25,430 bases of DNA from Christensenella sp. UBA2853 (GCA_002350845.1 DEFL01000018.1:1-25430); one strand, 5' to 3'. Positions 7,801 through 15,424 are shown, counted from the first letter of the stretch. Notes: generated by a model not told the origin, from the sequence alone. A program made the numbers and translations.

Positions 7801-8424
7801 ATGAGCAAGTGCATTATCATTGGCTCCATCTATCAAGGCGAAGAAAGGGATTTCCTGGAGAAGAAACCAGGCGATCTGCTGCTGTGTGCGGATGCCGGAC
7901 TGGAAAAGGCATTGGAGCACGGTTTTTCTCCCGATCTTGTGATCGGTGATTTTGACTCCATGCCTGAGCCGAAGCATCTGTCCATTCCGGTTCAAGTGCT
8001 CCCGGTGAAAAAGGATGATACAGATACGGCACTGTGTATTCGGGCGGGCAGAGAACGAGGATACAGTGAATTCCGAATCGGCGGGGGCCTGGGCGGACGC
8101 TTCGACCATACACTGGCCAACCTTCAGTGCCTTGCAGACTGCGCTGCGCGGGGAGAGCAGGCGTGGCTTGTGGACCGGAACAACCGTCTGACCGTCCTGA
8201 GGGCGGGGGATTACAGCTTTGAAAGAATGGAGAACCGAAAAGTTTCCCTCTTTGCATTTACGGAGCGGGTTGAAGGGATTACCCTCAGAGGGACGGAATG
8301 GGAACTGAATGATGCAGAACTGACACAGACCTATCCTCTGGGATGCAGTAACTGGTTTAAAGAAGACCGTTTTAACCTGAGCTTCAGGAAGGGGCTTCTG
8401 GTTGTCGCTTTTTGCGGTGATTAA
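7801..8424 (+). CDS. thiN: Thiamine pyrophosphokinase
   Basis: A 207-residue enzyme that transfers pyrophosphate from ATP to thiamine, giving thiamine diphosphate. Motifs are LVIGDFDS (46-53), KKDDTDTA (70-77, metal and nucleotide binding) and GGLGGRFDHTLANL, all diagnostic. The start is ATG 7801 with GGAGG (7791-7795) five bases before it. An in-frame GTG at 7768 would add 11 residues without family support. No TPP riboswitch or clear promoter lies between the terminator and this gene, so how it is transcribed is not obvious. purC follows 98 bases later with its own possible promoter. Confidence 0.93.
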   Translation: MSKCIIIGSIYQGEERDFLEKKPGDLLLCADAGLEKALEHGFSPDLVIGDFDSMPEPKHLSIPVQVLPVKKDDTDTALCIRAGRERGYSEFRIGGGLGGRFDHTLANLQCLADCAARGEQAWLVDRNNRLTVLRAGDYSFERMENRKVSLFAFTERVEGITLRGTEWELNDAELTQTYPLGCSNWFKEDRFNLSFRKGLLVVAFCGD

Positions 8425-8460
8425 AGCAGAGAACATGTGCAATATCATATTCTGTTTTGC

Positions 8461-8489
8461 TTGTTCTGGCTGTGAAAATCTGTTACAAT
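8461..8489 (+). promoter_or_regulatory. Possible purC promoter
   Basis: TTGTTC (8461-8466), 17-base spacer, TACAAT (8484-8489, five of six to consensus). The -35 is weak. The resulting leader would be about 25 bases, leaving no room for a purine riboswitch. Confidence 0.45.
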
Positions 8490-8522
8490 GTCCGCACTCT
8501 GCAGGAAAGAGGGATGCTGAGG

Positions 8523-9236
8523 ATGATTCAGATCAATGAATTGATTCGTGAAGGTGTAACAAAACGGATTTATGCAACATCGGATCCGGACAAGGCTGTT
8601 GTCTTCTTTAAGGATGAAGCCATGGCGTACCATGGCCTGAAGAGAGGCAGAATTCTTGGAAAGGGCGAAGTGAACAATGAAGTCTGCAAAACCTTTTTCG
8701 GTCTGCTTTCGGAACATCATATACCCAATCATTTCCTTGAGCAGTTGGATGCACGGCAGAGCCTGATCTGGCGGTGCGAAATGATCCCGATCAGCGTGAA
8801 GGTTCGCAACCGTGTTGCAGGAACGCTTGTGCAGCGCACAGGACTCCCGCTCGGCATGAAAATGTCTCCGCCTGTGATCGAGTTTTTCTACAAGAATGAA
8901 GAACTTGAGAATCCGCTCATCAATATTTCGCATATTCTTGCGATGAAACTGGCCACCCGGGAAGAAATGGATTACATCACGGATGTGTCCCTTCAGATTA
9001 ATCAGCTGATCTCGGCATACATGCGTGAAGTCGACATTGAACTGATCGATTTTACCCTGGAGTTTGGCCGCTTCAAGGGGAGCGTGCTGGTTGCCGATGA
9101 AATCTCGCCGGACGTCGCACGCTTCTGGGATGCAAAGACCCATGAGCCGCTGGATATTGACCGCTTTCGCAGGGATATGGGGAACGCCGAACAGGCGTAT
9201 CAGGAACTGCTGCACCGCATGATGGGGTTAGAGTGA
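8523..9236 (+). CDS. purC: SAICAR synthetase (PurC)
   Basis: A 237-residue purine-pathway enzyme joining CAIR and aspartate to give SAICAR with ATP. Family sequences visible are GKGEVNNE near residue 50, VRNRVAGTL (about 97-105), the PPVIEFFYKNEELENPLIN block, and IDFTLEFGRFKGSVLVADEISPD near 178-200. The start is ambiguous between ATG 8514 and ATG 8523. I prefer 8523 from the family N-terminus and the GAGGG nine bases upstream; 8514 has AGGA seven bases before it. No other pur genes are nearby. The exported glycosidase-like gene follows after 48 bases, probably on the same transcript. Confidence 0.94.
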   Translation: MIQINELIREGVTKRIYATSDPDKAVVFFKDEAMAYHGLKRGRILGKGEVNNEVCKTFFGLLSEHHIPNHFLEQLDARQSLIWRCEMIPISVKVRNRVAGTLVQRTGLPLGMKMSPPVIEFFYKNEELENPLINISHILAMKLATREEMDYITDVSLQINQLISAYMREVDIELIDFTLEFGRFKGSVLVADEISPDVARFWDAKTHEPLDIDRFRRDMGNAEQAYQELLHRMMGLE

Positions 9237-9284
9237 AGGGATAAGAAAACGAAAACCTGAGTCTAGTCTTTTGGAGGACCATTC

Positions 9285-10271
9285 ATGAGAAAAACAGGAC
9301 GTTTCCTGAGCCGGATTCTCTTGATCTGCGTGCTGCTGTCCCTTTTTGCCGGGACTGCCGGTGCTGATACTCCCTTTCCTGAACTGAATGCGGACGGCTT
9401 CCTTGACGAGGGGGAGTTTGTCAGCTATGACAGTGAAAACGGGATATGGCGCTATGCTTCTGAGACCCTGCGGGTCGAGATCCAGCGCTTCACTTCGAAA
9501 AAACCCAAGCGAATCTGGTATGAAGCTGAGATCTTTTCCGCCGATGGAGAAATCTTTCGGGCAATTCCCAATGATGAAAACAAGCGGATGACGAGCCTGG
9601 CCTATCCTTACCGCATTGCAAGAAAGAATCAGACGGTGTTTGCGATCAATGGCGATTTTTCACATCTTCGCATTTCGAAGAAGGCCAAGCCGGGAATCCT
9701 GGTTCGAAACGGTGAAATCGTATCGGACAGAACCGGCCCGAGAAACCGATCCCAGTTTCCAAACCTGGACACAATGGCAATTCTCCCCGATGGGAATATG
9801 AAAGTATTCTGGTCGGATGAACTGGAGCCGGAAGCCTATCTTGAGATGGGTGCTGTGGATGTGATTTCATTCGGCCCCCTGCTGATCCGTGACGGCGAGC
9901 TGAATACAAAAGCGCTGAAGAAGTATGGAACCGGCAGTGCCCAGAGAACAGCGATCGGCATGGTCGAGAAAGGGCATTACATTGCCATCATGGTGGAAGG
10001 CAGACACAAGCAGAGCATCGGATCTTCCATTGCCTTTACGGCTGAGCGCCTGAAGGAAAGGGGATGCACCGAGGCGATCAACCTGGATGGGGGACAGTCG
10101 TCATCGATGGTCTTTATGGGATATCAGATCTGCAAGGTCGTCAATACATCGGGACGTACAGCCAGTGCAAGGCGCGCTGCTGAGATTCTCGGGATCGGAA
10201 CATCGCCGCTTGTTGCAGCAGACGAGGAACCGATGAGCGGACCCAAAACCGAGGGTGCCTTCACGAAATAA
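9285..10271 (+). CDS. Exported phosphodiester-glycosidase (NAGPA) domain protein
   Basis: A 328-residue protein with a signal peptide (basic MRKTGR, hydrophobic core 10-24, likely cleavage after the Ala of GTAGA near 27). The mature part carries the phosphodiester glycosidase (NAGPA/DUF2233) fold: FAINGDFSHL in the middle, the QRTAIGMVEKGHYIAIMVEG strand pair, and the signature INLDGGQSSSMVF near 265-277. Family members cleave or bind sugar phosphodiesters, and bacterial ones are linked to cell-wall or exopolysaccharide metabolism; the substrate here is unknown. GGAGG lies 8 bases before the ATG. It is probably transcribed with purC. No recognisable terminator follows it. Confidence 0.85.
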   Translation: MRKTGRFLSRILLICVLLSLFAGTAGADTPFPELNADGFLDEGEFVSYDSENGIWRYASETLRVEIQRFTSKKPKRIWYEAEIFSADGEIFRAIPNDENKRMTSLAYPYRIARKNQTVFAINGDFSHLRISKKAKPGILVRNGEIVSDRTGPRNRSQFPNLDTMAILPDGNMKVFWSDELEPEAYLEMGAVDVISFGPLLIRDGELNTKALKKYGTGSAQRTAIGMVEKGHYIAIMVEGRHKQSIGSSIAFTAERLKERGCTEAINLDGGQSSSMVFMGYQICKVVNTSGRTASARRAAEILGIGTSPLVAADEEPMSGPKTEGAFTK

Positions 10272-10333
10272 GGCCGAAGAGACATTTTTCCGAACATTTT
10301 TTGATTCTTTTTGATATTTTAAGAATTTCCAAC

Positions 10334-10350
10334 ATGCAATCGCATTGCAT
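10334..10350. promoter_or_regulatory. Perfect palindrome over the tig -35 box (candidate operator)
   Basis: ATGCAAT (10334-10340), CGC, ATTGCAT (10344-10350). The right arm contains the whole TTGCAT -35 box. There is no T-run on either side, so it does not look like a terminator for the upstream gene. It may bind an unidentified regulator. Confidence 0.45.
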
Positions 10351-10373
10351 GGATTGATAAAATGTGTTATCAT
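10345..10373 (+). promoter_or_regulatory. tig (tig-clpP-clpX) promoter
   Basis: TTGCAT (10345-10350), 17-base spacer, TATCAT (10368-10373). The expected leader to the tig ATG is about 65 bases and contains two small hairpins (GGAC/GTCC and CCCG/CGGG) before the AGGAGGGG site. Confidence 0.7.
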
Positions 10374-10445
10374 GCCGTAGTATGCCGCAAATCATTAAAT
10401 GGACGGCGTCCCCGGTCATTCGGGAAATCACAGGAGGGGCTATTG

Positions 10446-11810
10446 ATGAGCTATACCTTTGAAAAAACCAACAGCTATACGGGCGTTCTGCATTTTGAAA
10501 TTCCCGCCGAAACAATTGAGGAAGAAGCACGCAAGGCGTATTATGCAGACCGTGCAAAATATCCGATTCCCGGCTTCCGCCGCGGCAAGGCTCCTCGAAA
10601 AGTCATCGAGCAGTATTTTGGTCAGGTGTTTACAGATAAAGCCATCGACGAACTGATGAACAGCAGTTTCAAGCAGGCCCTGGATGAGGGTGCTCCGAAC
10701 CCTGTTACCCAGCCCGCTGCAAAGAATCTGAACATCGGCGAAGACGGAAAAGCAACCTTTGATATTGAATATCAGGTTCTTCCGGATGTTGAACTGGGCG
10801 ATTACATGGGCCTGACCGTGGAAGTCAATGAAGAAACGCTGACGGATGATGCCGTTGAGAATGCAATCCAGCGCGAAATCACCAGAAACACCCGCTATGT
10901 GCCGGTCACTGACCGTCCGATCAAGATGGATGACCGTGTCCGCTTCGACTATGCAGGCACCATCGACGGTGTGGCCTTCGAGGGTGGTTCTCAGGAGAAT
11001 GCAACCCTGGATATCGGCAGCGGCAAGTTCATTCCCGGCTTTGAAGAAGGCCTCGTAGGACTTTCCGTGGATGAAGAGAAAGATCTGGAGCTGACTTTCC
11101 CTGAACAGTACAAGAAGGAACTGGCCGGCAAGCCTGTCGTCTTCCATGTGAAGATCCACGAAATCAGCCAGCCTGAAGTACCGGAACTCAATGATGAGTT
11201 CGTTGCTGACATCAGCGAATTCTCCACTGTCGACGAATATCGCGCCGATATCCGCAAGAAGCTGCAGGCTGATATCGATACCCGCAACGAAGAAGCACGT
11301 ATGGATGCTGTGACCGGTGCGGCCATCGAGAATGCCAAGGTTGAGATTTCTCCTGAACTCCTCAACGGCGAAGTTGAGAACATGCTCCAGGATTACGACA
11401 TGAACCTGCGCAGACAGGGTATGTCTCTGGACGATTACATGAAGGCGACCGGCATGAACCGTCAGACCTTCATAGATCTGCAGGTCAAGCCCGCTGCTCG
11501 TATGCAGCTGACCTCCCGTCTGGTTCTGGATGCCATCGTTGAGAAGGAACAGGTTGAGTGCACCGATGAAATGTATGAAGAGCAGCTTGAAAAGGCTGCC
11601 AAGAGCTACGGCATGACGGCTGACGCTCTGAAGAAGGCACTCAACGGAACGAACAACGAGAGCATCCGCCATGATGCCAAGATCACCGCTGTTGTGAAAA
11701 AGATGGTGGAATCCGCTACTTTTACTGTCGTCACTGACGAGAAGACGGATGATGCCGAGAATCAGGCAGAAACTGAAACAACCGAAAACAAGGAGAATGA
11801 TCAGGAATAA
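10446..11810 (+). CDS. tig: Trigger factor (ribosome-associated chaperone)
   Basis: A 454-residue chaperone and peptidyl-prolyl isomerase that binds ribosomes beside the exit tunnel. The ribosome-binding signature GFRRGKAP is at 43-50. The FKBP-like domain (about 150-240) includes DRVRFDYAGTIDGVAFEGG and FIPGFEEGLVGL, and the helical C-terminal substrate cradle follows, with an acidic Glu/Asn-rich tail. The start at ATG 10446 is fixed by AGGAGGGG (10432-10439), and the 28 additional in-frame upstream codons lie in the leader. clpP follows after 73 bases without a convincing terminator or promoter, so tig-clpP-clpX is probably one operon, the classical arrangement. Confidence 0.97.
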   Translation: MSYTFEKTNSYTGVLHFEIPAETIEEEARKAYYADRAKYPIPGFRRGKAPRKVIEQYFGQVFTDKAIDELMNSSFKQALDEGAPNPVTQPAAKNLNIGEDGKATFDIEYQVLPDVELGDYMGLTVEVNEETLTDDAVENAIQREITRNTRYVPVTDRPIKMDDRVRFDYAGTIDGVAFEGGSQENATLDIGSGKFIPGFEEGLVGLSVDEEKDLELTFPEQYKKELAGKPVVFHVKIHEISQPEVPELNDEFVADISEFSTVDEYRADIRKKLQADIDTRNEEARMDAVTGAAIENAKVEISPELLNGEVENMLQDYDMNLRRQGMSLDDYMKATGMNRQTFIDLQVKPAARMQLTSRLVLDAIVEKEQVECTDEMYEEQLEKAAKSYGMTADALKKALNGTNNESIRHDAKITAVVKKMVESATFTVVTDEKTDDAENQAETETTENKENDQE

Positions 11811-11816
11811 TTCCTG
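11802..11816. repeat. Small palindrome at the tig stop codon
   Basis: CAGGAAT-A-ATTCCTG, perfect 7-base arms overlapping the TAA stop of tig. As RNA it could form a 5-bp hairpin with a five-base loop. There is no T-run, so at most it is a weak processing or attenuation element before clpP. Confidence 0.3.
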
Positions 11817-11883
11817 GTGCGGCGGCGGGCATGATTGTCTGACCGCCATTCTCATACAATAGAAGAATGAAAGGGAAAAAGGT

Positions 11884-12480
11884 ATGCCGTTGATTCCTTA
11901 TGTTGTGGAGCAGACCAATCGCGGTGAACGCTCCTATGATATTTATTCCCGTTTGCTGAAAGACCGTATTGTCTTTTTATCGGGCGAGATTGATGACAGT
12001 GTCGCGGACACTGTGGTTGCGCAGCTTCTTTTCCTGGAAATGGAAGACCCCGATGCCGATATCAGCCTGTATATCAACAGCCCCGGCGGATCGGTGACTG
12101 CCGGCATGGCCATTTATGACACCATGCAGTATATCAAGCCCCAGGTTCGCACGGTCTGCATCGGCATGGCGGCTTCCATGGGCGCCTTCCTTCTGATGGC
12201 AGGGGAAAAGGGCAAACGTCTTGCGCTTCCGAATGCTGAAGTGATGATCCATCAGCCGCTGGGCGGTGCACAGGGTCAGGCAACTGACGTGGCGATCCAT
12301 GCGGAATGGCTGATGCGGACCAAGAAGAAAATGATCCACATGATGGCTGAAATGACAGGCCAGGATGAGGAAAAAGTCAGCCAGGACTGTGAGCGCGACT
12401 ATTTCATGACTGCACAGGAAGCTCTGGATTATCATATTATTGATGAAATCTATCAGCCGCGTGCAAAGGAAAACAAATAA
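11884..12480 (+). CDS. clpP: ATP-dependent Clp protease proteolytic subunit ClpP
   Basis: A 198-residue serine peptidase forming the tetradecameric chamber of ClpXP/ClpAP. The catalytic triad is Ser98 (GMAASMGAF), His123 (MIHQPLGG) and Asp172 (ERDYFM). The N-terminal segment MPLIPYVVEQT is the usual processed propeptide and axial-loop region. The ribosome binding site is weak (AAAGGGAAAAAGG before the ATG). It lies between tig and clpX, 23 bases before clpX. No CtsR-type direct repeats are evident upstream. Confidence 0.98.
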   Translation: MPLIPYVVEQTNRGERSYDIYSRLLKDRIVFLSGEIDDSVADTVVAQLLFLEMEDPDADISLYINSPGGSVTAGMAIYDTMQYIKPQVRTVCIGMAASMGAFLLMAGEKGKRLALPNAEVMIHQPLGGAQGQATDVAIHAEWLMRTKKKMIHMMAEMTGQDEEKVSQDCERDYFMTAQEALDYHIIDEIYQPRAKENK

Positions 12481-12503
12481 GCAGTTGGGGAAAGGGTATA
12501 AAC

Positions 12504-13763
12504 ATGGCAAGAGACGATTCCTCCCGTGTGATACACCGCTGTTCATTCTGCGGAAAACCGCAGTCAGCGGTCAAACACCTGGTCGCAGGGCCGAATGTGT
12601 TTATTTGTGATGAATGCATTGAGCTCTGTCAGGATATTATGAATGAAGACGAGCCGCAGGAAGAAAAAGGCAAAGAAAAACGCAAAAAGCTGTATACGCC
12701 TGTTGAAATGAAGGCCATGCTGGACGAATATGTGGTCGGTCAGGAACAGGCCAAGCGTGCGCTGTGCGTTGCGGTCTACAATCATTATAAGCGTATTGGA
12801 CAGAACAAGCAGGACAAGGATGTGGAACTGCAGAAGTCCAATATCCTGATGATCGGTCCGACCGGCTCGGGGAAAACCTATCTTGCGCAGAATCTTGCCC
12901 GTATGCTGGACGTTCCGTTTGCAATTGCGGATGCAACCAGTCTGACAGAAGCCGGATACGTCGGTGAAGACGTTGAAAATGTTCTTCTGAGACTGATTCA
13001 GGCAGCGAATCTGGATGTGGAAAAAGCACAGAAGGGCATTATCTATATCGATGAAATCGACAAGATTGCCCGCAAGTCCGAGAACCCGTCCATCACAAGA
13101 GACGTCAGCGGTGAGGGCGTCCAGCAGGCCCTGTTGAAAATTGTGGAAGGAACCATTGCACAGGTTCCGCCGCAGGGTGGACGCAAGCATCCGCAGCAGG
13201 AAACCATTCCGATTGATACAAAGGATATTCTGTTTATCTGCGGCGGTGCGTTTGACGGCCTGGTTCCGATTATTGAGAACCGCATCGGCAAGAAAATGCT
13301 TGGTTTTGGGGCGGAACTTCAGAGCGTGGACAGCCAGGATATTTCCAAGGCGCTGCATGCACTGGAACCGCAGGACCTGACACGCTTCGGCCTGATCCCT
13401 GAACTGGTGGGACGTCTTCCCGTCACAGTGGCTCTTGATCCGCTGGATGAGGATGCGCTGGCCAGAATCATGACTGAACCGAAGAATGCGCTCTGCAGAC
13501 AGTATCAGAAACTGCTGGAGATGGACGGCATCGATCTGCAGTTTACAAAAGAAGCCGTCCGCGAAATCGCGAAACAGGCCATCACCCGGAAAACCGGTGC
13601 CCGTGGTCTGCGTGCGATCATCGAACATGTCATGCTCGATACCATGTTTGAGCTGCCCGGCCACAAGGATGTCAAGACATGCATTGTGGATGAGAATGCA
13701 GTAAAACCTGGCGGGAAGCCGGTGCTGATGGGCGAAAAGGGTCAGCTGAAAATCGAAGCATAA
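12504..13763 (+). CDS. clpX: Clp protease ATP-binding subunit ClpX
   Basis: A 419-residue AAA+ unfoldase feeding ClpP. The zinc-binding domain has C13-x2-C16 and C35-x2-C38. Walker A GPTGSGKT is at 118-125, the pore loop GYVG at 151-154, Walker B IIYIDE at 179-184, and the RDVSGEGVQQALLKI segment follows. The ClpP-docking loop reads LGF, in place of the IGF of E. coli, within KKMLGFGAE. Length is normal. It ends the tig-clpP-clpX operon just before a strong terminator. Confidence 0.98.
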   Translation: MARDDSSRVIHRCSFCGKPQSAVKHLVAGPNVFICDECIELCQDIMNEDEPQEEKGKEKRKKLYTPVEMKAMLDEYVVGQEQAKRALCVAVYNHYKRIGQNKQDKDVELQKSNILMIGPTGSGKTYLAQNLARMLDVPFAIADATSLTEAGYVGEDVENVLLRLIQAANLDVEKAQKGIIYIDEIDKIARKSENPSITRDVSGEGVQQALLKIVEGTIAQVPPQGGRKHPQQETIPIDTKDILFICGGAFDGLVPIIENRIGKKMLGFGAELQSVDSQDISKALHALEPQDLTRFGLIPELVGRLPVTVALDPLDEDALARIMTEPKNALCRQYQKLLEMDGIDLQFTKEAVREIAKQAITRKTGARGLRAIIEHVMLDTMFELPGHKDVKTCIVDENAVKPGGKPVLMGEKGQLKIEA

Positions 13764-13770
13764 GAGACAA

Positions 13771-13808
13771 AAAGAGGAGATCTGCAAAATCAGGCAGATC
13801 TCCTCTTT
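13771..13808. terminator. Bidirectional terminator between clpX and the PfkB-family gene
   Basis: Perfect 15-bp stem (13771-13785 with 13794-13808) and an 8-base loop. The stem ends in AAA/TTT and is flanked by more A on the left, so it can stop both clpX and the converging minus-strand gene. Confidence 0.88.
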
Positions 13809-13849
13809 CAGTATCGGGAAGGATCAGTCGGAAACGGGTAAAAACCGTG

Positions 13850-14776
13850 TTACGGGTTTAGATGAATGCCAAACTCTTCCGGCTGAAAACGCGGGCAGAC
13901 GTTTTCTTTTGTGACGATTACGGATGCGGCAAGCCGTGAGCCGATATTGCATGCCTCAGCCAACGTTTTTCCATAGGTCAGGCCCAGGGTCACTCCGGCA
14001 AAGAATGAATCGCCCGCACCGGTTGTGTCAATGACATCCACGGAGATGGGCGGACAGATGCCGCTGTTTCCCTCGACATCAGCCCAGACAGCGCCCTGCG
14101 GCCCCATGGTGATCACCATTTTTTCGATCTTTGCTCTGGGAACTTTCTCCGCAAGTTCCTTCTGCATTTCTTTCGCGGTCAGCTTTTCATAATCCTCGGA
14201 GAAGAAGATACCGGCCTCCTGCTGGTTGCATACAAAACAGCCGGTGCGCATGATGAGGTCGCGCCGCTCCACAGCAATCGATATATTGGAGACGACAGCA
14301 TAGACCTTCTTCTGATAGAGTTTTGCAAGCCGGAAGGTCTCTTTGAGAATATCCGTCTGCATATCAATTTCCACGGCAATGGAGTCGGCGTTGCGGAAGA
14401 TTTCATCGCCATGTTCGTGAAGGATATCCAGAATACCGCTCAGATCGGGGCGTTTGGATATGGAGGAAACCACATCACCGGCATTGTCAAAAATAGCCAG
14501 CCATGTGCCGAGACCGTCCTCCACTTTCCGGATATACTGGGTATTCACTTTATGGTTATTGAGCTTATCGATGATGTCCTGTCCCAGTCCGGAATGATCA
14601 ACGACGGAAACAAACGTAGGACGCAGTTCCACGTTGGCGATATCTTCGGCAATGTTTCGGCAGACACCGCCATGCACGGTAACAACCCGGCCGACGTTCC
14701 GTCCGGCAGGTATGAACTGGGAGAGCGGATATCCTTTGATATCCATGAATGTGGATCCGATGATGACAATACCCAT
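13850..14776 (-). CDS. PfkB-family carbohydrate/nucleoside kinase
   Basis: A 308-residue ribokinase-fold kinase. The N-terminal VIIGSTFMDIKGYP, the glycine-rich HGGVCRNIAEDIANV, and the C-terminal PfkB signature DTTGAGDSFFAGV (250-262, catalytic base Asp256) are clear. From memory, the spacing and wording of the first third (VxRNIAxxxA, then IFDNAGDVV) resemble pseudouridine kinase PsuK more than ribokinase or fructokinase, but no psuG lies beside it. The substrate is therefore unassigned. The ribosome binding site (AAGG) is modest. No obvious promoter lies in the short gap to the tRNA terminator upstream. Confidence 0.88.
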   Translation of the reverse strand: MGIVIIGSTFMDIKGYPLSQFIPAGRNVGRVVTVHGGVCRNIAEDIANVELRPTFVSVVDHSGLGQDIIDKLNNHKVNTQYIRKVEDGLGTWLAIFDNAGDVVSSISKRPDLSGILDILHEHGDEIFRNADSIAVEIDMQTDILKETFRLAKLYQKKVYAVVSNISIAVERRDLIMRTGCFVCNQQEAGIFFSEDYEKLTAKEMQKELAEKVPRAKIEKMVITMGPQGAVWADVEGNSGICPPISVDVIDTTGAGDSFFAGVTLGLTYGKTLAEACNIGSRLAASVIVTKENVCPRFQPEEFGIHLNP

Positions 14777-14849
14777 GGAATCAACCTTTCCGTGCAGCGG
14801 GAAAATGGAAACAGAAAATGCCGGCGTGCCGTTTGCAGAGCTGTTGGTA

Positions 14850-14888
14850 AAAAGGAATGGTCCTGATTCGATTGAATCAGGACCATTC
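14850..14888 (-). terminator. Terminator of the tRNA-Thr/tRNA-Pro unit
   Basis: Perfect 15-bp stem (14855-14869 with 14874-14888), GATT loop. Read on the minus strand it is followed by CTTTTT, a textbook intrinsic terminator 6 bases after the tRNA-Pro end. Confidence 0.9.
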
Positions 14889-14893
14889 AGGTG

Positions 14894-14967
14894 TCGAAGT
14901 GCCGGGATTCGAACCCGGGGCCTTTTGGTCCCGAACCAAACGCGCTACCAAACTGCGCTACACCTCG
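14894..14967 (-). tRNA. tRNA-Pro (anticodon CGG)
   Basis: On the minus strand, acceptor CGAGGTG pairs with CACTTCG (one G-T). The D arm GCGCAGTTTGGTAGCGC, the anticodon stem TTTGG/CCAAA with loop TTCGGGA (anticodon CGG) and the T arm CCGGG-TTCGAAT-CCCGG are complete. The 3' CCA is not encoded (CAC follows the discriminator). It decodes CCG. Confidence 0.96.
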
Positions 14968-14970
14968 CCA

Positions 14971-15043
14971 AGCCGATAATGGGACTCGGACCCATGACCT
15001 GCTGATTACGAATCAGCCGCTCTACCAGCTGAGCTATATCGGC
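14971..15043 (-). tRNA. tRNA-Thr (anticodon CGT)
   Basis: On the minus strand, acceptor GCCGATA pairs with TATCGGC. The anticodon stem GCTGA/TCAGC has loop TTCGTAA (anticodon CGT), and the T arm ATGGG-TCCGAGT-CCCAT is complete. The CCA end is not encoded. It lies 3 bases upstream of tRNA-Pro, so they share one transcript. Confidence 0.96.
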
Positions 15044-15046
15044 ACG

Positions 15047-15110
15047 CCAGCAAACGGGATTATAGCAGAGGTTCTTTTTTTTGTCCAGTAGTTTTTTCAA
15101 TGTTTGCTGG
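15047..15110. repeat. 9-base inverted repeat flanking the tRNA promoter
   Basis: CCAGCAAAC (15047-15055) and GTTTGCTGG (15102-15110), perfect, 46 bases apart, with the -35 and -10 boxes between them. The function is unknown. Confidence 0.4.
15059..15087 (-). promoter_or_regulatory. Promoter of the tRNA-Thr/tRNA-Pro unit
   Basis: On the minus strand: TGGACA (15087-15082), 17-base spacer, consensus TATAAT (15064-15059). The expected start is about 7 bases before the left repeat arm and close to the tRNA-Thr 5' end. Confidence 0.85.
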
Positions 15111-15390
15111 AAAGGAAAAGAAATGCAGTGTTCCAAAGGTAAAGCCGGGTGCCAGAGTCCTGGAAATCGTTGTACTGCAAGGCATTTGGGAGATGAGGAG
15201 AGAAAGCATAAAGAGGAAAAGAGCAAAGCAGCGAAGGGAAAAAAGGGAAGAGATCCAGAAAGATGGAAAAAATGTGCGATGAAAAAGAGAAAAAGATTGG
15301 CTGCTTCTACCGGAAAAGAACAAAACCAAGTCATGAAAAAAGCAATCCATATGCAGGATTCGGATTATTCCCGTCGTAGTAGTTGCAAAT
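15111..15390. other. Gene-poor, purine-rich stretch between the tRNA promoter and the his promoter
   Basis: No convincing gene. About 112 bases from 15188 are roughly 86% A+G on the plus strand. Just before it, nested short complementary segments (TGCAGT 15124-15129 with ACTGCA 15174-15179, and CCAG-AGTC-CTGG at 15152-15163) could fold. A lysine-rich open frame starting ATG 15124 runs to 15452, but it crosses the his promoter and has no recognisable domain, so I do not call it as a gene. Confidence 0.5.
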
Positions 15391-15406
15391 GGTTCTTGAC
15401 AGAACC
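15391..15406. promoter_or_regulatory. Palindrome centred on the his operon -35 box (candidate operator)
   Basis: GGTTCT-TGAC-AGAACC, perfect 6-base arms with the TTGACA -35 box in the middle. Binding here would exclude RNA polymerase. No T-box leader or attenuator fits in the short 5' leader, so a DNA-binding repressor is the simplest control model. Confidence 0.5.
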
Positions 15407-15424
15407 TATGAATCATGGCATAAT
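15396..15424 (+). promoter_or_regulatory. his operon promoter
   Basis: Consensus TTGACA (15396-15401), 17-base spacer, CATAAT (15419-15424). The leader to the hisZ ATG is about 37 bases and holds a CTTTA/TAAAG mini-hairpin just before the GAGGAG ribosome binding site. Confidence 0.85.

Noticed and set aside
6697..8448. 583-codon open frame antisense to the S1 part and thiN
   Set aside because: Same codon-bias effect over the highly expressed S1 segment. It also crosses a strong terminator and two unrelated genes.
10440..11855. 471-codon open frame antisense to tig
   Set aside because: Codon-bias shadow of an optimally coded gene; no ribosome binding site or domain supports it.
12564..13787. 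407-codon open frame antisense to clpX
   Set aside because: Codon-bias shadow; it starts inside the clpX terminator and has no recognisable domain.
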